64,000 nucleotides of DNA, taken from Lactobacillus kullabergensis (GTDB taxonomy: Bacteria; Bacillota; Bacilli; Lactobacillales; Lactobacillaceae). Shown here piece after piece: positions 16,656 through 26,568 of this stretch. Under the pieces are notes generated by a model. That model saw only the letters and a program-made list of their open reading frames with translations. It searched no databases and was not told where the DNA came from. Position numbers and translations under genes: made by a program. The stretch's first letter is position 1; each line of letters begins with the position of its first letter. The stretch spans positions 1,867,035 to 1,931,034 of the forward strand of contig NZ_KQ033871.1 in assembly GCF_000967195.1 (NCBI RefSeq). The letters run 5' to 3'.

Positions 16656-18356
16656 CTACTTAATTTCTTCAAAAAGTGGAATCTTTTTCTGACTTTTGAC
16701 CTCAAATAGACCCTTATCTGAAATTTTAATGGTTGGTGAAACCAGCAAAGACAAAGTAGAAAATGACATAATCTCGTTAGGATTTTTATACCCTAGCTCC
16801 TGCAGTGTCTTGCGCACCTTGCCTATTTCTGTGCCTAAAACAGACATTGGTTGGTCACTGGCAACACCGCCAATAGCTAATTTTGCATTAGCAACTATTT
16901 TATCACCCTTTGCTGCAATATAGCCACCCTGCTGTTCAACCAGTTGATTCTGAATCTTGAGCATTGCAGCAGTATTCGTACCCATGATCATTATGTTGTG
17001 GTGATCATGAGCCCAAGTCGCTCCTACCGCACCGTCTTTTATAATACCACGGTCAACGAAGCCAAGACTATAATGTCCGCTGCCGCTATAACGGTCCTGC
17101 ACCATAATCAGTGCTAAACCGGCTTTCTGCCATTGAACTATGTGATCTTTTACCTCAAGCTTTTCTTGAATATGGTTAGTAAAAGTACCCACAGGATTAA
17201 GTTGAATAATATTTGCCAATACTTCGCCGTTTGCGACTAAATCTGTTTTAACCACAAAGTCATCAGGTAATAATTTAGGCGCATTAACCGAGTGACGCAA
17301 CTCTGGCAAAAATTGGTAACCTGTCTGCTCTTTGATATCTGCTGCATTAATTCCATTTTTATAAACAGCTGCGATTGACAAATCTTGCAGATCATCTAGG
17401 ATAACAAAATCAGCTACTCGGCCAGGAGCAATTGCACCTCTATCCCATAATCCCATATGGCGAGCCGGTGTATAGGTAGCTATGTAAATTGCTTCTTCTG
17501 GTGTCATCCCCATTTTGATTGCTTTTTTCACCAAATAGTTTAAATGACCATGAAGCAGAGTGTCAGGCATAGAATCATCAGTCACCAGGGCAACATGTTC
17601 AAAGTAGTTGTTCTTAATGATCGTGTCAATTACTTCCTGCAACATTGATTTCAGTTGCACCTCGACAAACATGCCATTAGGAACTTTTTCATTAACTAAG
17701 GCAGCTGTCTGTTCCGTATGGTCAGTGGTAACTCCAGCATAGATAACTTTAGCCAGATCTTCACCAGCATATGCCGGCACATGTCCTTCAAGAGGCATTG
17801 TAGGTTTTTCCTCACGACAAACTTTGATAATATCTTTGATCAAGGTTTTATGCGGAGAAGTCATATCCTTAAAGTTCATCACTTCGCCTAAGCAAATAAA
17901 GCGCGGATCTTTAAGCAGTTCTTGTACTTCTTTCACGCCAATTTTGCCACCTGTTGTTTCCATATCTGGATTCGTTGATGGAACCGAAGATGGAATGCCA
18001 AAGAAAATATCAATCGGTGACGGCTCTGCAATGAAATTTTTTAGTCCCTTGATGCCAGCAACATTCGTTACTTCATGGTCGTCAGCAATAATCGTTGTCG
18101 TACCGTATTTTAGAATCGTTTGTCCCATAATCGCAGGAGTAGTCATGGATGAATCGATATGCATGTGGGCATCAACAAATCCTGGGATCAGATACTTACC
18201 TTTGAGATTAATTGTCTTTTTAGCCCTAATTCCGGGTAAATCTTGGTTAACCCAATAGAATTTGCCATTTTTGACTGTAACTTGAGTATCAACAAATTTA
18301 CGTAAAAAAACATTAAAAACATGGCCATTTTTTATCAAAAGATCAACTTGTGTCAT
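16656..18356 (-). CDS. ade: adenine deaminase
   Basis: Adenine deaminase converts adenine to hypoxanthine and ammonia, feeding purine salvage. The 566-residue amidohydrolase has the metal-binding GFVDAHMHIDSS near 60, a TTTIIADDHEV segment, GHVPAYAG near 210, TDDSMPD near 280, and the long C-terminal domain with AHDHHN typical of bacterial AdeC. Length is normal. It lies 57 bases after the second binding-protein gene of an ABC importer and may be cotranscribed; a weak hairpin lies in the gap. Confidence 0.93.
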   Translation of the reverse strand: MTQVDLLIKNGHVFNVFLRKFVDTQVTVKNGKFYWVNQDLPGIRAKKTINLKGKYLIPGFVDAHMHIDSSMTTPAIMGQTILKYGTTTIIADDHEVTNVAGIKGLKNFIAEPSPIDIFFGIPSSVPSTNPDMETTGGKIGVKEVQELLKDPRFICLGEVMNFKDMTSPHKTLIKDIIKVCREEKPTMPLEGHVPAYAGEDLAKVIYAGVTTDHTEQTAALVNEKVPNGMFVEVQLKSMLQEVIDTIIKNNYFEHVALVTDDSMPDTLLHGHLNYLVKKAIKMGMTPEEAIYIATYTPARHMGLWDRGAIAPGRVADFVILDDLQDLSIAAVYKNGINAADIKEQTGYQFLPELRHSVNAPKLLPDDFVVKTDLVANGEVLANIIQLNPVGTFTNHIQEKLEVKDHIVQWQKAGLALIMVQDRYSGSGHYSLGFVDRGIIKDGAVGATWAHDHHNIMIMGTNTAAMLKIQNQLVEQQGGYIAAKGDKIVANAKLAIGGVASDQPMSVLGTEIGKVRKTLQELGYKNPNEIMSFSTLSLLVSPTIKISDKGLFEVKSQKKIPLFEEIK

Positions 18357-18412
18357 TTTTCTCCCCCATAAACAACGAAAGAGTTGAAATATTCCAACCC
18401 TTCATTTTATAT

Positions 18413-19468
18413 CTACTTATTCATAATTTTATTCCATTGATTAACCCAAGAAGGCAAGTGGCTATTAACATAGAAGAAATTCATGTTCTTTGCGCGTTTA
18501 GCCACATCCCCGTAAGTCTTATTAGCGGCTTCAGCCGGTGTTAACTTAACTTGCGTGTTAACTGGGGCGTTATTAAGTGATTTTGCACTGGCACATCTCT
18601 TTTGAATAGCTTCACTTAGTCTAAAATTAATATACTTATATGCAGCATCTGTATTCTTGCTATTCTTTAAAATGGCAACAACGTTGCTGTTAGAATATGT
18701 GCCTGATGCTGGAACAATGTATTTAAGGCCTGGATTAGTAGCCTGCAACATGCTGATAGCATAGTCACCAACAACGGCCACACTGATTTCACCTGTTTTG
18801 AACATATTGGTTAAATCTGAACTTTGATCGTATGTCTTAACCACATTAGGCTTCAATTCTTTCATAGCCTTGAAAGCTGCTTTACCACCGTCGCTTGGGA
18901 CATCGACTTTAGCATGGCGACCCGCAATATACAGCATTGCAGGACCAAAAGTTGTTACGATATCAGGAATTGCAATCTTGCCCTTTAACTTTTTAGACCA
19001 CAGTTGATCCCATTCTGTAATATGAACTTTTTTAGGATTATAAATTATACCTACGCTGTTAACAGTATAAGGAACGGTGCCTGTGTCTTTAGCCAGCTTT
19101 TGTTCACTACTGGATAAATATTTAAAATCTTTGATTTTAGAAAAATCTACTTTTTTATACAACTTCTTTTTCGTACCCGCATAAGCATTCTTTTGTGCCA
19201 CTTCAATCACGTCAACTGAAGAATTAGGATTATGCTCAATTTGGGTTAAGCTCGTAGTTGTATCTGCAGTAAATTGTGCGGAAACTTTAACGTTATTTTT
19301 CTTGGCAAAAGGATTGAGTACATCTGATCTCATTTGCTTAGTCAAGATGCCGAACGTAGAAACAACCAACTTGCCACCGTTTGCTTTAGAAGAACAAGCT
19401 GAAGTAGCAATAGCTGCTCCCGCAACAATTAAACTTGCTGCCATTAAACATACTTTTTTGATTTTCAT
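18413..19468 (-). CDS. ABC importer substrate-binding protein, copy 2
   Basis: The 351-residue protein has an N-terminal export signal (MKIKKVCLMAASLIVAGAAI) with a cysteine in TSACSS, probably lipid-anchored although the residues before it are atypical for a lipobox. The body is a PotD/iron-type periplasmic-binding fold (VVSTFGILTKQMRSDVLNPF, AIPDIVTTFGPAML, VVGDYAISML). It is a close paralogue of the next gene upstream (19529-20581), clearly a tandem duplication. The start at 19468 follows GAAAGG; an in-frame upstream start would add 20 residues before the signal and lacks a ribosome site. Confidence 0.85.
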   Translation of the reverse strand: MKIKKVCLMAASLIVAGAAIATSACSSKANGGKLVVSTFGILTKQMRSDVLNPFAKKNNVKVSAQFTADTTTSLTQIEHNPNSSVDVIEVAQKNAYAGTKKKLYKKVDFSKIKDFKYLSSSEQKLAKDTGTVPYTVNSVGIIYNPKKVHITEWDQLWSKKLKGKIAIPDIVTTFGPAMLYIAGRHAKVDVPSDGGKAAFKAMKELKPNVVKTYDQSSDLTNMFKTGEISVAVVGDYAISMLQATNPGLKYIVPASGTYSNSNVVAILKNSKNTDAAYKYINFRLSEAIQKRCASAKSLNNAPVNTQVKLTPAEAANKTYGDVAKRAKNMNFFYVNSHLPSWVNQWNKIMNK

Positions 19469-19528
19469 GATAGACCTTTCCGTAAATCTAAAATGCCTTA
19501 TTAATGAAGGCAGGTTCTTTTTTGACAA

Positions 19529-20581
19529 TTATTGGTTCATAATTTTATTCCATTGACTGATCCATGAAGGCATTTGCTTGTTCACGTAATAAAAGTCAAT
19601 AGTTTTTGCTCTTTGGGCGATCGCACCATATGTTTTATTGGCAGCTTCAGCAGCAGTCAATTTTACTTGTGAATTAACCGGTGCATTATTAAGAGATTTT
19701 GCACTGGCAACTTTCTTTTGGTTAGCTTCACTTATACGAAAGTCAATATACTTATATGCCGCTTGAGTATTCTTACTGTTTTTCAAGATTGCAATATTAT
19801 CGTAGTTAGCATATGTTCCTGAGGCTGGCACCAGATACTTCAAACTAGGATTAGTGGCCTGCAGCATGCTGATTGAAAAATCACCTACAACCGCTGCGGT
19901 AATTTCTTCCGTTTTAAACATATTGCTTAAATCTGAACTTTGAGAATATGTTTTAACAACGTTCGGCTTTAACTGCTTTAACGCTTTGAAGGCAGCCTTG
20001 CCATCATCCTTGGTTACGCTCACTTTAGCATGGTCCCCTGCCACATAGAGCATTGCAGGACCAAAAGTTGTTACAATATCAGGAATTGCAATCTTGCCCT
20101 TTAAGTTCTTAGACCATAAATCATCCCAACTTTTAATGTGGGCCTTTTTCGGATTATAAATAATGCCAAAACTATTAACAGTGTACGGAACAGTATTTGT
20201 GTCTTTTGCCAGCTTTTGCTGATCAGCTGATAAATACTTGAAATTCTTGAGTTTGGAAAAATCCAATTTTTTAAAGAGTTTCTTTTTGGATCCTGTAATT
20301 GCATTGTTTTGTGCCAATTCAATGACATCTACAGGTGAATTAGAATTGTGCTCAATCTGAGTTAGGCGAGTTGAGCTGTCCCCAAACTGTGTAGACACCT
20401 TAACATTGTTTTTCTTAGCATACGGATCAAGCACGTCGGAGCGCATCTGTTTAGTTGCCAAGCCAAAAGTAGAAACTGTCAGTTTACCGCTGCCAGCATT
20501 AGACGAGCAAGCTGAAGTTGCCAAAGTTGTACCGGCAATGACAAAACTAGCTGCTAACAAACAAGCTTTTTTAAATTTCAT
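19529..20581 (-). CDS. ABC importer substrate-binding protein, copy 1
   Basis: The 350-residue lipoprotein-like binding protein (signal MKFKKACLLAASFVIAGTTL, cysteine in TSACSS) is of the spermidine/putrescine or iron class. It shares long identical stretches with copy 2, such as GKIAIPDIVTTFGPAML and AKSLNNAPVN. It follows the transporter ATPase gene by 23 bases. The differing positions, such as SYDNIAIL versus SNVVAIL-type loops near residue 270, may tune ligand choice. The substrate cannot be read from sequence. Confidence 0.87.
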   Translation of the reverse strand: MKFKKACLLAASFVIAGTTLATSACSSNAGSGKLTVSTFGLATKQMRSDVLDPYAKKNNVKVSTQFGDSSTRLTQIEHNSNSPVDVIELAQNNAITGSKKKLFKKLDFSKLKNFKYLSADQQKLAKDTNTVPYTVNSFGIIYNPKKAHIKSWDDLWSKNLKGKIAIPDIVTTFGPAMLYVAGDHAKVSVTKDDGKAAFKALKQLKPNVVKTYSQSSDLSNMFKTEEITAAVVGDFSISMLQATNPSLKYLVPASGTYANYDNIAILKNSKNTQAAYKYIDFRISEANQKKVASAKSLNNAPVNSQVKLTAAEAANKTYGAIAQRAKTIDFYYVNKQMPSWISQWNKIMNQ

Positions 20582-20604
20582 AACAAAACCTTTCTAAAGA
20601 ATGA

Positions 20605-21648
20605 TTATTCTGATAACGGATGAAGATGTTTAGCAGGAAGAGTTAGCGTTACTTCTTCTCCTGAGCTGCGCATCTTTTGCCGTGCTTCCTCAACTTGAAA
20701 GTCTCCAATAGCTGAATGAATGGCATACTTAAAACTTTGTCCTAAATATTCACGACTCATGATTGTACCGGCAAATGTATTTTCAGAAGCATCCGCTAAA
20801 TTCAAGTGGATGTTTTCCGGACGAATAGTTAGCACTTTTGCATTTTGATTTGGTTCAACCGTATTCAAAACCGTATCACCTACTTTGATATGATGCTCAT
20901 CCTGACGATTAGCAGCAGTGACAGTAATAAAATTGTCATAGCCAATAAAACGGGCAACATATTCTGTCCGGGGATGATGAAAAATATTCTGTGGCGTATC
21001 AAACTGATCAATACGTCCCTGTTTCATAATTAAAACCTTGTCGGAAATTGCAAAACATTCTTGCTGATCATGTGTTACAAACAGCACTGTCATTTTAAGT
21101 TTTTGCTGCAAGTCACGAATTTCTTCACGCATCTTCAGTCGCAATTTTGCATCAAGATTGCTTAATGGCTCATCCATTAATAACAATTCTGGATTGGTAA
21201 CCAGAGCCCTTGCTAACGAAACTCTTTGTTGCTGTCCTCCAGAAAGCTGCGCTGGAAATTGTTTAGATAGTTGACTTAAGCCGGTAGTTCCCAGCATTTC
21301 AGTCACTCTTTTCTTGATGGCACTTTTGTCAAGCTTGCGCATTTTCAGTCCAAAAGCAACGTTATCAAAAACATTCATATGGGGAAAAAGTGCGTAGCTT
21401 TGAAAAACCATCCCGAAATTTCTCTTATAAACAGGTACTTTAGTAATATCTTTACCGTTAACTAAAACTTGTCCTGCAGTTTCTGGAATTAAACCGGCAA
21501 TAATTCTAAGTGTTGTTGTTTTGCCACAGCCGGAAGGACCAAGAATTGAAACCAGCTCTCCGTTATTGACAGCAAAAGATATATCTTTTAAAACTTTAGT
21601 TTTGCCATCGTATGATTTTGCTAAATTTTGTACTTCTAAATTTGCCAC
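20605..21648 (-). CDS. ABC importer ATPase (PotA-like)
   Basis: The 347-residue ATPase energises the importer. It has Walker A GPSGCGKTT at 37-45, the Q-loop in GMVFQSYALFPHMNV, the signature LSGGQQQR near 134, Walker B LLLMDEP, and the H-loop VTHDQQE. A C-terminal TOBE-type regulatory domain runs from about 235. This layout is shared by polyamine, iron and phosphonate importers of the CUT1/PotA type. The gene lies 12 bases after the second permease gene. Confidence 0.92.
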   Translation of the reverse strand: MANLEVQNLAKSYDGKTKVLKDISFAVNNGELVSILGPSGCGKTTTLRIIAGLIPETAGQVLVNGKDITKVPVYKRNFGMVFQSYALFPHMNVFDNVAFGLKMRKLDKSAIKKRVTEMLGTTGLSQLSKQFPAQLSGGQQQRVSLARALVTNPELLLMDEPLSNLDAKLRLKMREEIRDLQQKLKMTVLFVTHDQQECFAISDKVLIMKQGRIDQFDTPQNIFHHPRTEYVARFIGYDNFITVTAANRQDEHHIKVGDTVLNTVEPNQNAKVLTIRPENIHLNLADASENTFAGTIMSREYLGQSFKYAIHSAIGDFQVEEARQKMRSSGEEVTLTLPAKHLHPLSE

Positions 21649-21660
21649 TGCACTACTCCT

Positions 21661-22449
21661 CTACTTTGTAATATTTTTAATACCAATTGCTTTTTCAACC
21701 AAGAACATCATGAGTGCTGTAAAGATCATCAAAAGCACAGAAATTGCTGATACAGTAGGGTCATAATTATTTTGCAAATAATTTAAAATTGCCGGTGGCA
21801 ACATGGTTAAAGAAGGACCGCTCATGAATAAAGAAACTGGAATGTTGTTGAAGGAATTGATGAAACACATCATAAACGCAGCAATGATACTGGCCTTAAT
21901 ATTTGGCAAAACAATCAGAAAAAATCCTTTTTTGCGTGAGCAGCCACAAATCCAGCCCGCTTCTTCGATATGACTGTCCATTAGCAGCATGCTGGCTGTA
22001 ATTAAACGAATGACATACGGTAAACACAAAAGAAAATGTCCGACAATCAAGCCAATAAATACCGGAATTCTCATAGTAATAACTGCGGCTTGATAGAGCG
22101 CAAAGCCAATAACAATTTCGGGAATTAAAGTTGGACTGAGAAAAAATGATTGAAACCAAGCGGCATGATGAATGTTGTAACGCGTTAAGGCGTAGACAGC
22201 AGGAATGCCAATAACTAAAGCCGAAATGCTGGCAATTAAAGCTACAATTAAACTTGATTCAAAACCTGCAATAAAATCAGGCTGTTGAAAAATATTGCTG
22301 TACCAAGAAAGGGTAAAGCCGGTAATTGGTAATGAAATCGAGCTTTGCGTATTAAAGGATGTAATTACGACTAAAATTAGTGGCAACATGATTAAAGCCA
22401 AAATAATAATCGAAATCACAGTCAACGTTTTATTTTTACGATCAAGCAT
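21661..22449 (-). CDS. ABC importer permease (PotC-like)
   Basis: The 262-residue integral membrane protein has about six transmembrane helices. A binding-protein-dependent transport EAA loop is seen near residue 165 (EEAGWICGCSRKKGFFLIVLPNIK), which contacts the ATPase. Its start overlaps the previous permease gene by 8 bases, so the two are coupled. Together they should form a heterodimeric channel. Confidence 0.9.
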   Translation of the reverse strand: MLDRKNKTLTVISIIILALIMLPLILVVITSFNTQSSISLPITGFTLSWYSNIFQQPDFIAGFESSLIVALIASISALVIGIPAVYALTRYNIHHAAWFQSFFLSPTLIPEIVIGFALYQAAVITMRIPVFIGLIVGHFLLCLPYVIRLITASMLLMDSHIEEAGWICGCSRKKGFFLIVLPNIKASIIAAFMMCFINSFNNIPVSLFMSGPSLTMLPPAILNYLQNNYDPTVSAISVLLMIFTALMMFLVEKAIGIKNITK

Positions 22450-23272
22450 TAGTTGGCCTCCGATCTAAATGTTGGCTAAGCTTCCTCATGAGCCACATTG
22501 AAAGAGCAGAAATAACAATTAAAATTAATGAGATAACGCTGGCATTTTGCCAATTGCCCAACGTCATTGCTTGCTGATAAATCAAAGTCGCCATTACCAG
22601 ATGGCGGTTGCCACCAAGAATTTCTGGGGTAGTATAGGCTGTCATTGTTCCGGCAAACACTAAAATGCAGCCAGTTAAAATGCCAGTAGTTAATTGAGGA
22701 ATGATCACCTTAAATAATGTTCGCCAAGGACTGGAACCAAGAACGGCTGCAGCTTCTTCAATCTCCACATTTAATTCAGCCACGCTGCCAATTAATGAAT
22801 TAATCATAATTGGTAAAAACAAGTAAACTGAACCAATAATAATAGAGGTATTAGTGTAAAGTATATTTAGCGGTGACTTAATTAGATGCAATGCCAGCAA
22901 AGTTTTATTGACGATTCCATCATGTCCCAAAATAATAATCCAGGCAAAGTTTCTTACAACTGCATTGGTTAACATGGGAAAAAGGATTAGCAAATTTAGT
23001 ATTTGTCTAACTACTGTTTTTTGTCTTCCTATCCAGATAGAAATAGGCACTCCAAGGATCAAAACAACAATCACTGTTACAATTGCTATTAGAAAACTAC
23101 GTCCAAGAACTGCCCAGTTGAAAGAACTCTTTAAAAATTGTGCGTAAAGTGAAAAGAAGCCACTTTTACTTTGGAATGTTGGTATTGCAATTTGAATTAA
23201 GGGGAAAAAAGTGAATACCAATACTCCCAAGAATGCAGGAATTAACAACCATACTGCTGTTTTGCGATTCAT
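22442..23272 (-). CDS. ABC importer permease (PotB-like)
   Basis: The 276-residue membrane protein has about six helices and the EAA-loop segment EEAAAVLGSSPWRTLFKVIIPQ near residue 175. It is the first gene of the five-gene importer operon (two permeases, ATPase, two binding proteins). Ribosome site GGAGG precedes the ATG. A minus-strand TTGACA at 23319-23324 is a candidate -35 box. Together with the PotA-like ATPase this suggests polyamine-type transport, but thiamine, iron or phosphonate substrates are not excluded. Confidence 0.9.
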   Translation of the reverse strand: MNRKTAVWLLIPAFLGVLVFTFFPLIQIAIPTFQSKSGFFSLYAQFLKSSFNWAVLGRSFLIAIVTVIVVLILGVPISIWIGRQKTVVRQILNLLILFPMLTNAVVRNFAWIIILGHDGIVNKTLLALHLIKSPLNILYTNTSIIIGSVYLFLPIMINSLIGSVAELNVEIEEAAAVLGSSPWRTLFKVIIPQLTTGILTGCILVFAGTMTAYTTPEILGGNRHLVMATLIYQQAMTLGNWQNASVISLILIVISALSMWLMRKLSQHLDRRPTNA

Positions 23273-23443
23273 ATATTACCTCCGCTTTGTATATTAGGTT
23301 ATCTAATTTTTAATCTGCTGTCAACATAAAATACGAATAAAATTTATCATTATTCATTAAATAGTTTGTATTTTTCAACTAATGAAAGTGCTTAAGATTG
23401 CCATACGTGTATTATCAAGAGCATTACGAACATTAAACAAAAA

Positions 23444-23490
23444 AACTCTTTTAAACTGAATTAAATCAGTTTAAAAGAGTTAATTTTTAT
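23444..23490 (-). terminator. terminator of the lysine operon
   Basis: AACTCTTTTAAACTGA (23444-23459) pairs perfectly with TCAGTTTAAAAGAGTT (23466-23481). On the minus strand a seven-T tail follows. It lies downstream of asd. Confidence 0.9.
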
Positions 23491-23538
23491 ATTAAATATT
23501 GAACAGCCCAAAGTTTGGCTTATTTATTAACAAAAACA

Positions 23539-24606
23539 TTACTTATCAGGGACACGCACCAAATTATCTCTGACTAAACACTCTGCAATTTCCACGGTAT
23601 TGCTGGCAGCGCCCCTTAATAAGTTATCAGCAACTACCCACATATTAAACGCACCGGGATTTTCCTGGTCTGGACGAATACGGCCAACGAAAGTTTCTTT
23701 TTTACCTGCTGCTAAAAGCGGTTGCGGATAAATTTGGTTTTGCGGATCATCTTGTAAAACTAACCCGGGAGTCCGCTCAATTTCCTGCTTTATTTCAGCA
23801 GCAGTCGCTGACTGATCTTTTAAGGTGAAATAAACCGTTTCACCATGACCAATTTCAACTGGCACACGAACACAAGTAGCAGTAACTTTTATTTGCTTTG
23901 AATCCTGATCATTAAACAAAATCTTTTTGGTTTCATGAATCATTTTCCATTCTTCGTGCGTATAGCCATCATCTTCAAAAACATCAATCTGCGGTAACAG
24001 GTTAAATGCCATAGGATAATGCTTTTTAGCAGACGCAGTTGGCAAAATTTTGGCTTCAGTTTTTTGATTATTCAGCCTATCTTGTGCTTGTTGCAGCAGT
24101 TCATCCCAAGCCGCTTTGCCAGCGCCAGAAACAGCCTGGTAAGTTGAAACGATGATTTGCTTAATACCCCACTTGATGTGGAGTGGATAAAGTGCAGCTA
24201 CCATCTGAATAGTCGAGCAATTAGGATTAGCAATGATGCCATGATGATTAACTAATTGGTCATCGTTAACTCCAGGAACAATTAATGGAACATCATCATT
24301 CATACGAAAAGCACTAGTATTATCTACACACACTGCCCCCCTTTTTACAGCTTCAGGCAACAATTTTTTTGAAACAGCACCGCCAGCAGATGATAAAACC
24401 AAGTCCACGCCAGTGAATGATTCAGGTTGTGCCTCTTCAACTGTAATTTCTTGCCCTTTGAATTGTAACTTCTTGCCTGCTGAACGCTTGGAAGCCAGCA
24501 ACTTAACTTGCTTGACTGGAATTGCTGCTTTTTCCAATTCACTAATTAAACGTTGACCTACTGCACCTGTAGCACCCAAAATTGCAACTGCGTATTTTCT
24601 CATCAA
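23539..24606 (-). CDS. asd: aspartate-semialdehyde dehydrogenase
   Basis: Asd reduces aspartyl phosphate to aspartate semialdehyde, the second step from aspartate to lysine. The 355-residue protein has the Rossmann motif ILGATGAVGQRL at 9-20, catalytic Cys130 in NPNCSTIQ, and the histidine region with VPVEIGHGETV near 250. Its start overlaps the stop of the aminotransferase gene by 4 bases (ATGA). It is the last gene of the riboswitch-controlled operon. Confidence 0.94.
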   Translation of the reverse strand: MMRKYAVAILGATGAVGQRLISELEKAAIPVKQVKLLASKRSAGKKLQFKGQEITVEEAQPESFTGVDLVLSSAGGAVSKKLLPEAVKRGAVCVDNTSAFRMNDDVPLIVPGVNDDQLVNHHGIIANPNCSTIQMVAALYPLHIKWGIKQIIVSTYQAVSGAGKAAWDELLQQAQDRLNNQKTEAKILPTASAKKHYPMAFNLLPQIDVFEDDGYTHEEWKMIHETKKILFNDQDSKQIKVTATCVRVPVEIGHGETVYFTLKDQSATAAEIKQEIERTPGLVLQDDPQNQIYPQPLLAAGKKETFVGRIRPDQENPGAFNMWVVADNLLRGAASNTVEIAECLVRDNLVRVPDK

Positions 24607-25790
24607 TTTTCACCCTTTTCTGCTAAAAACTTTTGAATTCGACTCATAGCTGTATGTAGATTTTCATCACTCGCAGCATAAGAAAAACGAATATAGCCTT
24701 CTCCGCCAGGGCCAAAAGCATTACCCGGAGTGCCACCAACTTTGGCTTTATGAGCCAAATCCAGTGCGAAGGCTTCATCATCCTTACCATAGCTTGCCGG
24801 TATTTTGGCAAAAACGTAAAATGCACCCTCACTGGCATGAGTTTCTAAACCCATTTTGTTTAATGCATCAACAATATAGTCACGCCGTTTTTGATAAATT
24901 AGTCGTGCTTCTACCGGATCCTGATCACCATTTTCCAAGGCCTCAGTAGCTGCTGCTTGTGCCGGATTTGATGGAGCTGTAACCAAGAATGCATGCATTT
25001 TTGCAATTAAGCTAATTAGATCGGCTGGTCCAGTTACATAACCCAAACGGTAACCGGTCATCGCATGAGACTTGGATAAGCCATTAATTAGTAGGGTACG
25101 ATCGGGTAAATAATGCGCAATCGATACGTGATTAAAGTTATAAGTCAGCTCACTGTATATTTCATCAGAAATCACATAAAGGTGATGCTCTTTAATGATT
25201 GGTGCTATTTGCTCTAAAACAGAACTGGGACATTCCCTGCCAGTTGGATTAGTAGGATAATTCAGTAAAATTGCTTTAGCATGAGGGTGCTCATCCAGTG
25301 TCTTTTCCAAATCTTCGGGAGTTAACACAAAATTTGTGTCTGCTGTATTAATAGCAACCAACTCAGCTTTAGTGTATTGAATTAATGGAAAATAAAGGGC
25401 ATAAGAAGGAGTAGGTACAATAATTTCATCCCCCGGTTGAAACAAAGCCAGCATTGTTACGGCTATAGCTTCAGTTGCACCCACTGTGACTACAATTTCG
25501 CTGTCAGGATCATAAGTTAAGCCCTGCTTGCGCTGTAAAAAGTTGCTAATAGCCTGACGCAATCTGGGTGTTCCTTTTTGAGCAGAATAATGTGAATCAT
25601 TATCTAAAATGCTCTGAGCAGCTGCTTTTTTAACATGTTCAGGTGTATTTAAATCAGGTTCTCCTAAGGTTAATTTTATTAAATCTGGAATGTCCTCAAC
25701 TTTTTGGGCAAAAGCACGTATACCAGAAGGAGGGATTTTTTCCAATGGTGTATGAATAATTGAAGTTAAATCAGTAGCTAATTGTGGCAT
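24603..25790 (-). CDS. patA: N-acetyl-diaminopimelate aminotransferase (PatA-like)
   Basis: The 395-residue class I PLP aminotransferase has TLGEPDLNTPEHVKKAA near 38, NYPTNPTGRE near 173, SDEIYSEL near 205 and the PLP-lysine region INGLSKSHAMTGYRLGY near 233. In the acetylase variant of the pathway this enzyme transaminates N-acetyl-2-amino-6-oxopimelate. The assignment rests on its position between dapB and asd with an acetyltransferase and deacetylase in the same operon; by sequence alone it is a generic aminotransferase. Confidence 0.85.
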   Translation of the reverse strand: MPQLATDLTSIIHTPLEKIPPSGIRAFAQKVEDIPDLIKLTLGEPDLNTPEHVKKAAAQSILDNDSHYSAQKGTPRLRQAISNFLQRKQGLTYDPDSEIVVTVGATEAIAVTMLALFQPGDEIIVPTPSYALYFPLIQYTKAELVAINTADTNFVLTPEDLEKTLDEHPHAKAILLNYPTNPTGRECPSSVLEQIAPIIKEHHLYVISDEIYSELTYNFNHVSIAHYLPDRTLLINGLSKSHAMTGYRLGYVTGPADLISLIAKMHAFLVTAPSNPAQAAATEALENGDQDPVEARLIYQKRRDYIVDALNKMGLETHASEGAFYVFAKIPASYGKDDEAFALDLAHKAKVGGTPGNAFGPGGEGYIRFSYAASDENLHTAMSRIQKFLAEKGEN

Positions 25791-25808
25791 TTTTGTTCTC
25801 CTTATAAA

Positions 25809-26567
25809 TTATAAAATCTGGTCTAAACCGACCACTAAATCTGGTAAGTCCATTACCCGACTCAAGGCCACTTTCACGCCCTGCATAAATGAAGAACGGG
25901 AAAATGAATCTTGTCTGATTGTTAAAGCTTCTCCGATGCCACCAAAAAGCACCTGTTCGTGAGCTACATATCCTGGTAAGCGAACGGAATGAACAGGAAC
26001 GCCATCATAATCAGCACCGCGAGCTGCAGAATCGTTCGTAGTTTGAGAGCAATTTTCTGGATTGCGGTTTTCTGCAATTAATTTTGCAGTTGCTATTGCC
26101 GTTGCACTAGGTGCATCCCTTTTATCAGCATGATGCATTTCAATGACTTCTGCATCTGGAAAATAACGGGCCGCTTCTTGAGCAAACTTCATTAATAAGA
26201 CAGCCGACAACCCAAAATTCGGAGCAATAAGGCCACTGACTTTTTCTTTTTTCGCCAATTCTTGTAACTGTTTTGTTTGTTCAGAAGTTAAACCACTTGT
26301 TCCCACAATGGGATGCATATGGTGCTTTAAAGCAAATTTGGTATTTTCATAAACGGCTTGTGGGGTGGTAAAATCAATCCAAATATCCGCATCAATATCA
26401 ACAGCAGCCAAATTGTCAAAGCATTTGACAGAAGATTTGAAGTCTGAACTTTTAGATGCCGTTGGAGCTAAAACAGCTACTAATTGACAATCAGGTAATT
26501 TATTAACTAATTGCACTGTTTGTTTTCCCATAGATCCCGTGGCTCCAGCTACTAAAATTTTTTTCAT
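25809..26567 (-). CDS. dapB: 4-hydroxy-tetrahydrodipicolinate reductase
   Basis: DapB reduces the DapA product to tetrahydrodipicolinate with NAD(P)H. The 252-residue protein shows the nucleotide-binding VAGATGSMGKQ at 6-16, WIDFTTPQAV near 88, and the catalytic/substrate segment EMHHADKRDAPSATA near 145 with the conserved His pair and Lys. One base separates it from dapA. The length is close to the family norm. Confidence 0.94.
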   Translation of the reverse strand: MKKILVAGATGSMGKQTVQLVNKLPDCQLVAVLAPTASKSSDFKSSVKCFDNLAAVDIDADIWIDFTTPQAVYENTKFALKHHMHPIVGTSGLTSEQTKQLQELAKKEKVSGLIAPNFGLSAVLLMKFAQEAARYFPDAEVIEMHHADKRDAPSATAIATAKLIAENRNPENCSQTTNDSAARGADYDGVPVHSVRLPGYVAHEQVLFGGIGEALTIRQDSFSRSSFMQGVKVALSRVMDLPDLVVGLDQIL

Positions 26568-26568
26568 A

